Assembly: GCF_000153045.1 (NCBI RefSeq)
Contig: NZ_CH724160.1
Coordinates: 701,499-765,498, forward strand
Length of the DNA stretch: 64,000 bases
From: Synechococcus sp. WH 5701
GTDB lineage: Bacteria > Cyanobacteriota > Cyanobacteriia > PCC-6307 > Cyanobiaceae
Direction: 5' to 3'
The notes beneath the pieces are model-generated. The model was not told the origin of the DNA. It ran no database searches and saw only the letters and a list, made by a program, of their open reading frames with translations. The position numbers and the translations under genes are program-made. Every line of letters begins with the position of its first letter. Positions within the stretch are counted from its first letter, which is position 1. Below are positions 33,382-41,915 of this stretch, piece after piece.

Positions 33382-33611
33382 ATGAACAGTTCTGATTTCG
33401 ATCAACGTTTCGATGACGGCGAGTCCGTTCTCGAGGCCCTCGACCTCGGCGGTGCCCGTCGCCGTCGGCTGGAACAGAAACGCGTCAATGTCGACATCCC
33501 TGTGTGGATGATCGACCAGCTCGATCGCGAAGCCAGCCGCCTCGGCGTCACGCGTCAGTCGATCATCAAGGTTGGCTCGCGGAGCGGCTGGAGCAACGGA
33601 CGTCTGCTTGA
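33382..33611 (+). pseudogene. CopG/BrnA-like antitoxin with a C-terminal frameshift
   Basis: ATG 33382 after a good ribosome site (GAGGTGGAG). SDFDQRFDDGESVLEALDLG, then KRVNVDIPVWMIDQLDREAS and RLGVTRQSIIKV, are typical of ribbon-helix-helix antitoxins of the CopG/BrnA kind. A one-base deletion near 33570 (AAGGTTGGC for AAGGTGTGGC) replaces the final WLAERLE helix. The read-through frame ends at 33675 inside relic h. No toxin gene remains upstream. Confidence 0.72.
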
Positions 33612-33637
33612 GCGCAGTGCTGTGACTTCTATCCAGA

Positions 33638-33735
33638 AAGATGAGGCAGCAGAGGGGCTGGAGGCCATGGAGTGATGGTGGCGGCTGCCGGGCGTTTCGG
33701 CCAGTTCTGGCCTTGGGTGGCCCGGCCAGGGGGAG
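33638..33735 (-). repeat. HNH-HIT relic h (start and type-1 leader)
   Basis: GAGGCAGCAGAGGGGCTGGA, then GGCCATGGAGTGATGGTGGC and the altered leader CCAGTTCTGGCCTTGGGTGG. Here the relic abuts the 3-prime end of a minus-strand TA module, unlike the other relics. Confidence 0.7.
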
Positions 33736-33742
33736 CAGTCCC

Positions 33743-34144
33743 TCATGTTGCGGCTGCCGCCATGAACCGCACCGGCCCCGGATACGCCGCCAACTGGCTG
33801 TCGGCCGTGATCAGCAGCAGTCCGTCGACCGTGGCCTGGGCCAGCAGCAACCGGTCGAACGGGTCGCGGTGCAACGGCGGCAGCTGGGCCACCGCCAGGG
33901 CATGACGCGCTTCGATGGCCAGCTCCTGCCAGTTCCCCTCCAGCAGGGCCCGGCGCAGCACGGCGGGCTGCACGTTGAAATCAGGCCGCCCCGGGCCCTG
34001 CTTGATCACCAGCTCCCACAGGCTCGCCACGCTGAACACCGGCGTGTGGCGCGGATCTTCCAGCATCTCCGCCAGCCCGGGTGGCAGCCGTTGGGGCGAC
34101 CCCATCGCCCACACCACGAGGTGCGTATCGAGCAGCAGATCCAT
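33743..34144 (-). CDS. PIN-domain toxin of a Phd/VapC pair
   Basis: ATG 34144, 133 residues. MDLLLDTHLVVWAMGSPQRL, VFSVASLWELVIKQGPGR and RDPFDRLLLAQATVDGLLLI followed by TADSQLAAYPG carry the Asp and Glu residues of the PIN active site; the LLLDTHxxxW start is typical of the type that partners Phd antitoxins. The antitoxin gene ends eight bases upstream. Confidence 0.88.
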   Translation of the reverse strand: MDLLLDTHLVVWAMGSPQRLPPGLAEMLEDPRHTPVFSVASLWELVIKQGPGRPDFNVQPAVLRRALLEGNWQELAIEARHALAVAQLPPLHRDPFDRLLLAQATVDGLLLITADSQLAAYPGPVRFMAAAAT

Positions 34145-34152
34145 GGCGCCGA

Positions 34153-34413
34153 TCAGCCGCCTTGCCCAGAGCCCTCGAACAGATCCGCAATCGTGCCGGC
34201 CGCCATCCGATCGAAGTCGTCGGGCACCTCGCACTGCCCCTGAAGCAGGCCCAGGCGGCGTCGCTCAGGCTCGGCGTTGCCGGCGTCAGCCAGGGCAGTG
34301 ACGCGCACCATCGGCCGGCCGGCCTTGCAGATCACGAACCCTTCACCCGCCGCCGCCGCCTCCACAAGGCGGGAGAGGTGGGTCTTGGCTTCGTGCATGT
34401 TCACCTGACGCAT
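34153..34413 (-). CDS. Phd/YefM-family antitoxin
   Basis: ATG 34413, 86 residues. MRQVNMHEAKTHLSRLVEAA followed by GEGFVICKAGRPMVRVTALA is the Phd fold that binds operator DNA and, through its tail, the PIN toxin. Complete. It marks the right edge of the TA array. Confidence 0.88.
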   Translation of the reverse strand: MRQVNMHEAKTHLSRLVEAAAAGEGFVICKAGRPMVRVTALADAGNAEPERRRLGLLQGQCEVPDDFDRMAAGTIADLFEGSGQGG

Positions 34414-34507
34414 GGCATCCACCAGCGGATCCACTCCAACCAGCTTAGTCGACCCGCTGCGTCCTGGCGCTCCTCGTAGGTGGGTGGGGGGATGGGAACG
34501 GGCCACC

Positions 34508-35662
34508 ATGGGAGAGGTGAATCCCCCGCGCGTCGTGAAGCCGGCTGCCTGGCTGCTCCTTCTGCTCGCCCTGCTGCTGCCCGCCGGCTGCGCGCGGGCC
34601 CAGGGGTTCCGGCAGACGGAGCTGGTGCGAGGGCTGGAGCATCCCTGGGGCATGGCCTGGCTGCCGGATGGCAGCCTGCTGATCAGCGAACGGCCGGGCC
34701 GGCTGCGCATCGTCCGCAACGGGGTGCTCGATCCCCGGCCGATCCCCGGGGTGCCGGAGGTGCTGGCCGCCGGCCAGGGCGGGCTGCTTGATGTGAGCGT
34801 CCATCCGCGCTTCAGCGAGAACCGCTTCGTGTATCTCACCTATGCGGCGGGGTCAGCGGAGGCGAACCACACCCGGCTCGCCCGCGCCCGTTTCGACGGC
34901 CGCGTTCTCGGGCCGCTGGAGGTGCTCTTCGCGGTGCCGCAGCTCAAGAGCGGCACGCAGCACTTCGGCTCCCGCATGCTCTGGCTGCCGGATGGCACCC
35001 TGCTGCTCGCGATCGGCGACGGCGGCAACCCACCGATCGCGCTCGACGGCGAGCTGATCCGGCTGCAGGCCCAGAAGCGCGGCAGCGCCCTGGGCAAGAT
35101 CCTGCGCCTCAACGACGACGGGACCGGGGCGGACGTGTGGAGCCTCGGGCACCGCAACATCCAGGGCCTGGCCCTCGATCCGCTCAACGGCAGGGTGTGG
35201 GCGAGCGAGCACGGCGCCCGTGGGGGCGACGAGCTCAACCTCATCCAGCCAGGCCTCAACTACGGCTGGCCCCTGGTGACCCACAGCCGCGAGTACACCG
35301 GCCCCGCGATCAGCGCCCGCCGCACGGCGCCGGGCCTGGAGGATCCCCGCCGGGTGTGGACCCCGGCGATCGCCCCCTCCGGCCTGGCCGTGGCGAGCGG
35401 CCGGCGGGTGCCCGGCTGGCGGGGCCAGCTCTTCGCCGGCGGTCTGGTCTCGGGCGACGTGCGCCGCCTGAGCCTCGATGCGCAGGGCCGCGTGCTGGCG
35501 GAGGAGGCGATCACGATCGGCGCCCGGGTGCGCGATGTGCGCGAAGGTCCTGAGGGCTTCCTCTACGTGCTCACCGACGAGGCCCCGGACGGCCGCCTGA
35601 TTCGCCTGGAACCCGCCGACTCCCACACCGAACCCTCCGGTGCCGGACCCCGCGGCGGATGA
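34508..35662 (+). CDS. PQQ-dependent sugar dehydrogenase (Gdh/YliI-like), lipoprotein
   Basis: ATG 34508, 384 residues. The signal peptide ends in a lipobox-like LLPAGC, so it is probably exported and lipid-anchored. The six-bladed beta-propeller of soluble aldose dehydrogenases is evident: LEHPWGMAWLPDGSLLISER, QGGLLDVSVHPRFSENRFVY and HRNIQGLALDPLNGRVWASE with HGARGGDELN and INYGWP-like NYGWP. These enzymes oxidise sugars with PQQ in the periplasm. No PQQ biosynthesis genes are nearby. Confidence 0.88.
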   Translation: MGEVNPPRVVKPAAWLLLLLALLLPAGCARAQGFRQTELVRGLEHPWGMAWLPDGSLLISERPGRLRIVRNGVLDPRPIPGVPEVLAAGQGGLLDVSVHPRFSENRFVYLTYAAGSAEANHTRLARARFDGRVLGPLEVLFAVPQLKSGTQHFGSRMLWLPDGTLLLAIGDGGNPPIALDGELIRLQAQKRGSALGKILRLNDDGTGADVWSLGHRNIQGLALDPLNGRVWASEHGARGGDELNLIQPGLNYGWPLVTHSREYTGPAISARRTAPGLEDPRRVWTPAIAPSGLAVASGRRVPGWRGQLFAGGLVSGDVRRLSLDAQGRVLAEEAITIGARVRDVREGPEGFLYVLTDEAPDGRLIRLEPADSHTEPSGAGPRGG

Positions 35663-35768
35663 TCGCTGAGGACACCGTCCGGTGTTTCGCCGCCAGCCGC
35701 AGCGCAGCCAGGGCCCCGCCGGCCGGCCGCCTGAGACAATCCACCCTCGCCTGCTTCCGCGGAAACCC

Positions 35769-36293
35769 ATGGCCGTTCTCGGGAGAGAGGCGATCCTGCA
35801 GGCGATCGAGCAGGGCGCCATCACGGTCACGCCCTTCGATCCCGAGCGGCTGGGCCCCGCCTCGCTCGACCTCACCCTCGCCCCCACGGTCCGCGTGTTC
35901 CGCAAGGTGCACGCCGTGATCGAGGTGCGCGAGCACACCGATTACAGGCAGCTCACCGAGAAGATCGAGGTGCCAAAGGGCCAGCACATCCTGATCATGC
36001 CGGGCGAAACGGTGCTCGGCATCACCCAGGAGCGGCTGCGCCTGGGGCCCGGCCTCTGCGGCTGGCTGGAGGGTCGCAGCCGTTTCGCGCGGCTGGGCCT
36101 GATGGTGCACATCAGCGCCCCCTTCATGGGGCCGGGCATCGACAGCCAACAGGTGCTGGAGATGAGCAACTTCGGACCCGCCCCCCTGGCCGTGCATCCC
36201 GGCACCGCGATCTGCCAGTTCGTGTTCCAGAATCTGCAGGGCAGCGAGTTCTACGCCGGCCGCTTCGCCGGTCAGACGGAAGACTCCTTCTGA
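35769..36293 (+). CDS. dcd: dCTP deaminase
   Basis: ATG 35769, 174 residues. It makes dUTP from dCTP for dTMP synthesis. The trimeric dUTPase-like fold shows GPASLDLTLAPTVRVF, GLCGWLEGRSRFARLGLMVH, FMGPGIDSQQVLEMSNFGP and HPGTAICQFVFQ. The catalytic Glu equivalent is in the LEMSNFGP strand. Somewhat short but complete for the cyanobacterial form. A single gene, same strand as the dehydrogenase, 106 bases apart. Confidence 0.88.
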   Translation: MAVLGREAILQAIEQGAITVTPFDPERLGPASLDLTLAPTVRVFRKVHAVIEVREHTDYRQLTEKIEVPKGQHILIMPGETVLGITQERLRLGPGLCGWLEGRSRFARLGLMVHISAPFMGPGIDSQQVLEMSNFGPAPLAVHPGTAICQFVFQNLQGSEFYAGRFAGQTEDSF

Positions 36294-36342
36294 GCGCCCC
36301 TGCCTTCAAGTATCTCCCTTGGTTGCTCCAGGTCAGCTGAGA

Positions 36343-36597
36343 TCAGAAAATCCCCAGCGTTTTCTTCTTGCAGTAGCCCGCCCCGATGTTCATCCATCCC
36401 GAGTCACAGGGCTTTCCGTAAGTGGGCCTCACCTCGTAATAGATGGGTGAATTGCAATGCTGCTTCAGGTCATTCACATAACCAAGCGGACACTGGTCAT
36501 ATCCCGGGAGTTTGGGAATCCGCTTCTGAGCCAGTGCCGGGCCAGGAATCAGCAACGGAAGGGCCAGAAGCCCAGTGGCCAGTCCGAGGGGACGCAT
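36343..36597 (-). CDS. Small secreted cysteine-containing protein
   Basis: ATG 36597 places a signal peptide (GLATGLLALPLLIPGPALAQ) at the N-terminus; mature part about 60 residues. Four cysteines lie in YDQCPLGYVNDLKQHCNSP and GKPCDSGWMNIGAGYCKKK, probably two disulfides. The paired CPLGY and CDSGW elements suggest an internal repeat. Family unknown. Confidence 0.65.
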   Translation of the reverse strand: MRPLGLATGLLALPLLIPGPALAQKRIPKLPGYDQCPLGYVNDLKQHCNSPIYYEVRPTYGKPCDSGWMNIGAGYCKKKTLGIF

Positions 36598-36825
36598 CTG
36601 CACTGGGGGAACAATCAACTGATCAGACCCTAGGCGTAGGGGGCGGGCAAGTGGCTGCATCGTATGGAGGCTGACGCTGACGAGGCCGAAGCGATCCCGA
36701 TAGCCTGAAGAAAAGATGTTTTATTCCTTGACGTTGCCTCTGGCATCCACCTCACGGGTCGGCTCCAGGTATCAGCGCTGCAGCACGCTTCACCCATCCG
36801 ATCCTGCCGGAACGACACCTCAGCC

Positions 36826-38280
36826 ATGAGCCACCACGCCCTGCCGCCGATCGCCGGCTTGGAAGCCGAGATCCTTGCGCTTGTTCAGGATTCCGGCCCG
36901 GTCTTCCTGCCACACACCAATCTGAACCTGGAGCAGATCCGCTCAGGCTTTGCCTGCGCGCTGCACATGCACCAGCCCACGATTCCAGCCGGGACGCATG
37001 GAGAACTCATCTCCCATCTGCAATACATGCTGGAGCATCCAGGCGAGGGCGACAACCACAACGCCGAACCCTTTGCCCAGTGCTACAAGCGTCTGGCAGA
37101 GATCATTCCCCAGTTGATTCAGGAGGGCTGTAATCCCCGGATCATGCTGGATTATTCCGGCAATCTGCTCTGGGGTGTTGAGCAGATGGGCCGCCACGAC
37201 ATTCTTGACGCCCTCAAAAAGCTCGCCTGCGATCCCACCCTTCAACCCCATGTGGAATGGCTCGGCACTTTCTGGGGCCATGCCGTGGCCCCCTCCACGC
37301 CCATCCCCGACCTGAAGCTGCAGATCCTGGCCTGGCAGCACCAGTTCTCGGCCCACTTCGGCCGTGAGGCCCTGCAACGGGTGAAGGGATTCTCGCCGCC
37401 GGAGATGGCCCTGCCCAACCACCCCGACACGCTCCATGCCTTCGTGAAGGCGCTCAGGGAGTGCGGCTACCGCTGGCTGCTGGTGCAGGAGCACAGCGTT
37501 GAAAATCTCGATGGTTCACTTCTGAACCATGCCCAGAACTTCATCCCCAACCAGCTGCTGGCACGCAGCTCCAGCGGGGACATCGCCACCATCACCGCGC
37601 TGATCAAAACCCAAGGGTCAGACACCAAGCTGGTGGGCCAGATGCAGCCTTATCACGAAGCCCTGGGGCTCGGCCGGCAAGTGCTTGGTGCCACAACGGT
37701 TCCTGCGCTCGTCTCCCAGATAGCCGACGGAGAAAACGGTGGCGTGATGATGAATGAGTTCCCGCCGGCCTTCATCCAGGCCCACCACGCCATCGCCTCC
37801 AACGGGAGTGATCCAGCCACAGTGGCGATCAATGGCACCGAATATCTCGAGTTGCTTGAGGCCGCCGGCGTGCCGTCAGCGGATTTCCCGACGATTCAGG
37901 CGGTCGGTCAACACAGGCTGTGGCAACGGGTCGGCAGCCCACCCACCCCGGAGGCCACCGAAGCGGCCATCGCCGACCTCCAGGCCAGCGATCCCTCCTT
38001 CTCGATGGCCGGCGCCTCCTGGACCAATGACCTCAGCTGGGTGGAGGGCTACGCCAACGTCCTGGAGCCGATGAACGCCCTCAGCGCCCGTTTTCACCAG
38101 CTGTTTGACCCCCTGGTGGCCCAGGATCCCGGCGTGACCCGCACGCCGCACTACCAGCAGGCGCTGCTGCACCTGCTGCTGTTGGAAACCAGCTGCTTCC
38201 GCTACTGGGGCCAGGGCACCTGGACCGACTACGCCCGCGAGATCCACCGGCGGGGCGAAGCCGCGATCGCCAACCCGTAA
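36826..38280 (+). CDS. Glycoside hydrolase family 57 protein
   Basis: 484 residues. The GH57 alpha/beta barrel is recognisable from HMHQPTIPAG (the first HxHQP-like motif), VEWLGTFWGHAV, GFSPPEMALPN with the candidate catalytic Glu, and the ADGENGGVMMNEFPPAFIQA region. The family includes amylopullulanases and branching enzymes acting on alpha-glucans. The precise substrate is not evident. It stands alone in orientation with the next gene 10 bases downstream. Confidence 0.8.
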   Translation: MSHHALPPIAGLEAEILALVQDSGPVFLPHTNLNLEQIRSGFACALHMHQPTIPAGTHGELISHLQYMLEHPGEGDNHNAEPFAQCYKRLAEIIPQLIQEGCNPRIMLDYSGNLLWGVEQMGRHDILDALKKLACDPTLQPHVEWLGTFWGHAVAPSTPIPDLKLQILAWQHQFSAHFGREALQRVKGFSPPEMALPNHPDTLHAFVKALRECGYRWLLVQEHSVENLDGSLLNHAQNFIPNQLLARSSSGDIATITALIKTQGSDTKLVGQMQPYHEALGLGRQVLGATTVPALVSQIADGENGGVMMNEFPPAFIQAHHAIASNGSDPATVAINGTEYLELLEAAGVPSADFPTIQAVGQHRLWQRVGSPPTPEATEAAIADLQASDPSFSMAGASWTNDLSWVEGYANVLEPMNALSARFHQLFDPLVAQDPGVTRTPHYQQALLHLLLLETSCFRYWGQGTWTDYAREIHRRGEAAIANP

Positions 38281-38290
38281 CCCAGGCCCC

Positions 38291-39466
38291 ATGCCACCAC
38301 GCCGGACTTTCAGCATCACCACGGGGGGCCAGGGGCTGGTGCTGGCGGTCGCCATGGCGGTAGCCATCCCCGTGGCCGCGGCGGCGCTGGAGCCGGGGGT
38401 GCGGCTGGAGCCCTCACCCCCGGTGTTGCGGGTGGGCGTGGTGGATGGTGCGCCGCCCTGCAGCTACCGCGATGCCGGTGACTGGCGCGGCCTGGCCGTC
38501 GATCTGTGGGGCCGGATCGCCACCCGCGAGCGGCTCCCGTATGTGGTGTCGGAGTGGCCATCCGTGCAGGCGATGCTGGAGGCCAGCCGCAATGGCGGAC
38601 TGGATGTGGCGGTGGGCTGCATCAATGTGTCCCCGGACCGCCTGGAGCGTTACCGCTTCAGCCTCCCCTTCCAGGAGGACGGGCTGGCGGTGATGGTGCT
38701 GCAGAGCCGCCTCGATCTGGGGCGTTCCTTCCTCTCGGCGCTGCTCACCCCCACGCTGCTACAGCTGCTGGGCGGCTACCTGGCGGCGATCGGGCTGCTG
38801 GCCCTGCTCACCTGGCGGGTAGAGCACTACGCCCAGCAGCCCCAGACCCTCAGCCACGGGCGCCTGCGCAGCTTCAGCGCCGTGTTCCAGGTGCTCGCCA
38901 CCGGGCCCGGCAGCAACGCGCTGGTGGCCACCACCCGCGGCAACGGCATCGTTCTGATGGCCTATCTGGTGAGGATCGTGTCGGCCTCCCTCCTGGTGGG
39001 CTACCTCACCGTGAACGTGGCCCGTCAGGTGCAGGGAACGCCCAGCGCCAGGATCCGCTCCGAGGGCGATCTGCGCGGTCTGCGGGTGGCGGTGCGCAGC
39101 GGCACCGTCAGCGAGGCCTTGCTGCGGGAGCTCAACGCCCGCAGCAGCGCCCCGAAGGCCACGATCGTGCCCCTGACCAGCATCCGCTCGGGGGTGGATC
39201 TGCTGGTCTCCCGTCGCGTTGACGCCGTGCTGGGCGACAACCTGCAGCTTCGTTATCTGCTGATCAACGCGCCGTTGCAGGGCTCCCGGCCCAGCCTGGC
39301 CCTGCAGGGGATCCGCCCCGAATCCCAGGCGTTTGCCCTGGCCCCTGGCCTGCCGGCCGCCACCGCCGAGCGGATCGACCGGGCGATCAGCGCCCTCAAG
39401 CGCAATGGCGTGGTGACCGCGCTGCGCCAGCAGGCCACGGAGCCTGGCGGCTCCCCCGCCCGCTGA
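38291..39466 (+). CDS. GluR0-like ligand-gated ion channel / periplasmic-binding receptor
   Basis: 391 residues. A signal sequence is followed by the first lobe of a solute-binding domain (LRVGVVDGAPPCSYRDAGDW; SPDRLERYRFSLPFQEDGLA). A membrane block then runs from about residue 150 to 245, with a hydrophobic helix, a pore-like hairpin (FSAVFQVLATGPGSNALVA) and a second helix. The second lobe follows (LRGLRVAVRSGTVSEALLRE; RVDAVLGDNLQLRYLL). This split-domain order is that of prokaryotic ionotropic glutamate receptors. The pore lacks the TVGYG-like K+ filter; ATGPG is in its place. Confidence 0.8.
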   Translation: MPPRRTFSITTGGQGLVLAVAMAVAIPVAAAALEPGVRLEPSPPVLRVGVVDGAPPCSYRDAGDWRGLAVDLWGRIATRERLPYVVSEWPSVQAMLEASRNGGLDVAVGCINVSPDRLERYRFSLPFQEDGLAVMVLQSRLDLGRSFLSALLTPTLLQLLGGYLAAIGLLALLTWRVEHYAQQPQTLSHGRLRSFSAVFQVLATGPGSNALVATTRGNGIVLMAYLVRIVSASLLVGYLTVNVARQVQGTPSARIRSEGDLRGLRVAVRSGTVSEALLRELNARSSAPKATIVPLTSIRSGVDLLVSRRVDAVLGDNLQLRYLLINAPLQGSRPSLALQGIRPESQAFALAPGLPAATAERIDRAISALKRNGVVTALRQQATEPGGSPAR

Positions 39467-39522
39467 GCGGCTCCGCTGGATGGCAGCATCATGGGCAGCC
39501 GCCGACCTTCTCCGGCCCAGTG

Positions 39523-40611
39523 ATGACTGTCTCCCTCGGCGCTCAGGACGATGCGCGCCTCGAGGTCCTGCGCCGGGAGTTCGAGCATGAGGCCAGCTTC
39601 AACCTGGTGTTCGTGGTGCTCACGGTGGGGGCCACCCTGATCGCCACCCTGGGCCTGCTGGCCAACAGCGCCGGTGTGGTGATCGGCGCCATGGTGGTCG
39701 CCCCCTGGATCCTGCCGCTGCAGGCCATGGCCTTCGAGATCCTGCGCGGCCGACTGAAGATGTTTCTGCGGGCCCTGCGCACCCTGTTGCTGGGCGTGGT
39801 GATCTGCGTGCTGCTGGCGATGGGCGTGGGCCATCTGGTGGCCTTCCCCAGCTTCGGCAGCGAGGTGATGAACCGCACCAGCCCCAACCTGCTGGATCTG
39901 GGGGTGGCCCTGGTGGCCGGAGCGGTGGCGATGTTCGCCAAGCTCAGGAAGGACGCGATCTCGGCCCTGGCCGGCCTGGCGATCGCCGTGGCCCTGGTGC
40001 CGCCGATGTGCGTGGTGGGCATCCTGCTGGCCTCGTCCTACTGGGTCCAGGCCTACGGGGCGCTGCTGCTCTTCACCACCAACCTGCTGGGGATCATGGT
40101 GGGCGCGATGGCGGCCCTGGCCACCCTTGAGCGGGTGTATCGGGGCCGCCTGCTCCGCAGCCGCCTCGGTCTCACCAGTGTGGCGCTCACCACCCTGCTG
40201 GTGCTCCCCCTCGGCACGAGCTTCTTTCGCATGCTGGAGCGATCCCGGCTGGAAGCGAAGGCTGAGCAGCTGCAGGCCTTGATCGAACAGGAGGTGCGCA
40301 GCAGCACCATCACCCTCGGAGGCGATCCCGCCATCGAACTGGTCGGGATCGCCATCGACTGGCGGCAGAACCCGCCTCTGATCCGGGCCCGGGTGCGGGT
40401 CACCGATCCCAAGCTGCCGACGCCCAAGCAGGTGGCGGGGGTGCAGGACTTCATCAACAGGAACCAGGCGCCCCTGCGCTTTCGGTTGGTGGTGCAGCGC
40501 TCAGCGGTGGACCTGATCGGCCCGGAAACCGCTCCCAATCCGCCTGAGTTGGAGGTGCTGCCTCCACCGGCGCTGCCGCCCTTGCCCGAGGCGGAGCGCC
40601 AGGAGGAGTAG
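39523..40611 (+). CDS. DUF389 (TIGR00341) membrane protein
   Basis: 362 residues from ATG 39523 (GTG 39520 is also possible). Six or more membrane helices make up the DUF389 domain: LVFVVLTVGATLIATLGLLA, NSAGVVIGAMVVAPWILPLQ and ALVPPMCVVGILLAS. A soluble tail with SSTITLGGDPAIELVGI follows, and a proline-rich C-terminus. Function of the family is unknown; transport is suspected. Confidence 0.85.
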   Translation: MTVSLGAQDDARLEVLRREFEHEASFNLVFVVLTVGATLIATLGLLANSAGVVIGAMVVAPWILPLQAMAFEILRGRLKMFLRALRTLLLGVVICVLLAMGVGHLVAFPSFGSEVMNRTSPNLLDLGVALVAGAVAMFAKLRKDAISALAGLAIAVALVPPMCVVGILLASSYWVQAYGALLLFTTNLLGIMVGAMAALATLERVYRGRLLRSRLGLTSVALTTLLVLPLGTSFFRMLERSRLEAKAEQLQALIEQEVRSSTITLGGDPAIELVGIAIDWRQNPPLIRARVRVTDPKLPTPKQVAGVQDFINRNQAPLRFRLVVQRSAVDLIGPETAPNPPELEVLPPPALPPLPEAERQEE

Positions 40612-40661
40612 GAGCTGGGATCGGCCAGCACCCTGCGGCGCCAGTCTTCTGCCGGAGAGGC

Positions 40662-41357
40662 TCACGTCAGCGGCGGCACTTCCGGGAAGTGCTCCGCCAT
40701 GCACGCCTCGCAGACCCCGTGGGAGAACTCCACATTGTCGTGGCTCTTGATGAATGCTTCCACGGTTCCCCAGAAGCCCTCGTCGTTGCGGATGCCCTTG
40801 CAGTACGAGCAGATCGGGATCAGCTCCTCCATCACATTGATGCGCTCGAGGGCGCCGGCGAGCTGATCGGACACCCGTTTCAGTTCCATCTGAAGCACCA
40901 CCTGCCGGGCCAGCGCTTCGAGGGAGCGACGTTGCACGTCGTTGAGGTCACGGGGACGGCGATCGATCACGCAGAGGGTGCCGATCCGGGCGCCTTCCGG
41001 TGTCGACAGCGGAACCCCCGTGTAAAACACGATGTGGGGCTCGCTGCAGACCAGGGGATTGTCCCGGAAGCGTTCGTCCTCGCGGGCATCGCGGACCACG
41101 AGCGTCTCCTCGCCGAGAATCGCATGGGCGCAGAAGGACACATCCCGGCTCGTTTCCCGCACATCGACGCCCACCCTGGATTTGAACCACTGACGCTCGG
41201 CATCCACGAGGCTGATCAGGGCGATCGGCACATCGCAGAGCTGAGAGGCCAGCAAGGTGATGTCGTCGTAAGACTGCTCCGCCTCCGTATCGAGGATGCG
41301 GTAGCCCTGCAGCGCCGCCAGGCGGGCCGCTTCGCGGGGGGCCACATTCGGGCGCAT
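40662..41357 (-). CDS. GAF-domain signalling protein with a C-terminal Cys motif
   Basis: ATG 41357, 231 residues. The GAF domain shows DTEAEQSYDDITLLASQLCD, PIALISLVDAERQWFKS, SFCAHAILGEETLVVRDARE and IVFYTGVPLSTPEGARIG. A helix linker leads to the tail IPICSYCKGIRNDEGFW with CEACMAEHFPE, four cysteines that may bind zinc. It probably senses a small ligand or redox state; no output enzyme domain is attached. Confidence 0.82.
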   Translation of the reverse strand: MRPNVAPREAARLAALQGYRILDTEAEQSYDDITLLASQLCDVPIALISLVDAERQWFKSRVGVDVRETSRDVSFCAHAILGEETLVVRDAREDERFRDNPLVCSEPHIVFYTGVPLSTPEGARIGTLCVIDRRPRDLNDVQRRSLEALARQVVLQMELKRVSDQLAGALERINVMEELIPICSYCKGIRNDEGFWGTVEAFIKSHDNVEFSHGVCEACMAEHFPEVPPLT

Positions 41358-41678
41358 GGGAGGCCGACCGGGATGCAGTGAACCATGGGCCTCAAGGGCC
41401 CCTTCAGAACGTAGGGACGACCCTCCGGCGCTCTGGCGGGGGTTCACATCTCCTCATGCCCTCCGGTGCCCCGTGTCAGGCGGCGCTTCCGAGGTTGACG
41501 AGGAGTTCATCCCTGGCGCTGGGGTTCCCCCCGTGAGGTTCGCGCAGAATCACCCGATGCCACCAGGATGGCCGGCAGGCGCAACGTCACCACTAGCTGC
41601 GAGCCGGCTGGAGCGATGCTGGGCATCGTTCACCCCTCTCCATCGATCAGGACCGGGATCAGTGACTGAGGAACGTCG
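41358..41678. other. Intergenic region, no gene seen
   Basis: About 320 bases between the divergent GAF gene and the small membrane-protein gene. Open frames here lack plausible starts or similarity. The region should hold promoters for both neighbours, but I see no convincing boxes, hairpins or RNA genes. Confidence 0.5.
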
Positions 41679-41840
41679 ATGGGAAGGTTCCAGAGGCCGT
41701 CAGGACGGCGCCACCAGATCTCTTGGGGGGTCGTGGCCGTCATCACCCTGGTCCTGGCCGCCGGGGCGATCGTGATCTTCAACCTGCAGCAGGCCGGCCA
41801 TCACCCCCTCAAGATCCGCCGGGAACTCCGTAAGTTCTGA
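41679..41840 (+). CDS. Small single-pass membrane protein
   Basis: A 53-residue frame from ATG 41679: a basic N-terminus (MGRFQRPSGRRHQ), one hydrophobic helix (WGVVAVITLVLAAGAIVIFN) and a basic tail (KIRRELRKF). The positive-inside pattern with a clean transmembrane helix suggests a real small protein. Function unknown. Confidence 0.55.
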   Translation: MGRFQRPSGRRHQISWGVVAVITLVLAAGAIVIFNLQQAGHHPLKIRRELRKF

Positions 41841-41915
41841 GCAGATCCCGGTGATCGCCGCTGCCGTTGGGCCTGCCTCTGATCCGTTCGACGTCACGCT
41901 CCCCTACTGACTGCC

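Noticed and set aside
23299-34413. Relics as copies of an insertion sequence or MITE
   Set aside because: No transposase, terminal inverted repeats or constant target duplications are visible; the repeated unit is a nuclease gene with its leader, and copies end at different points.
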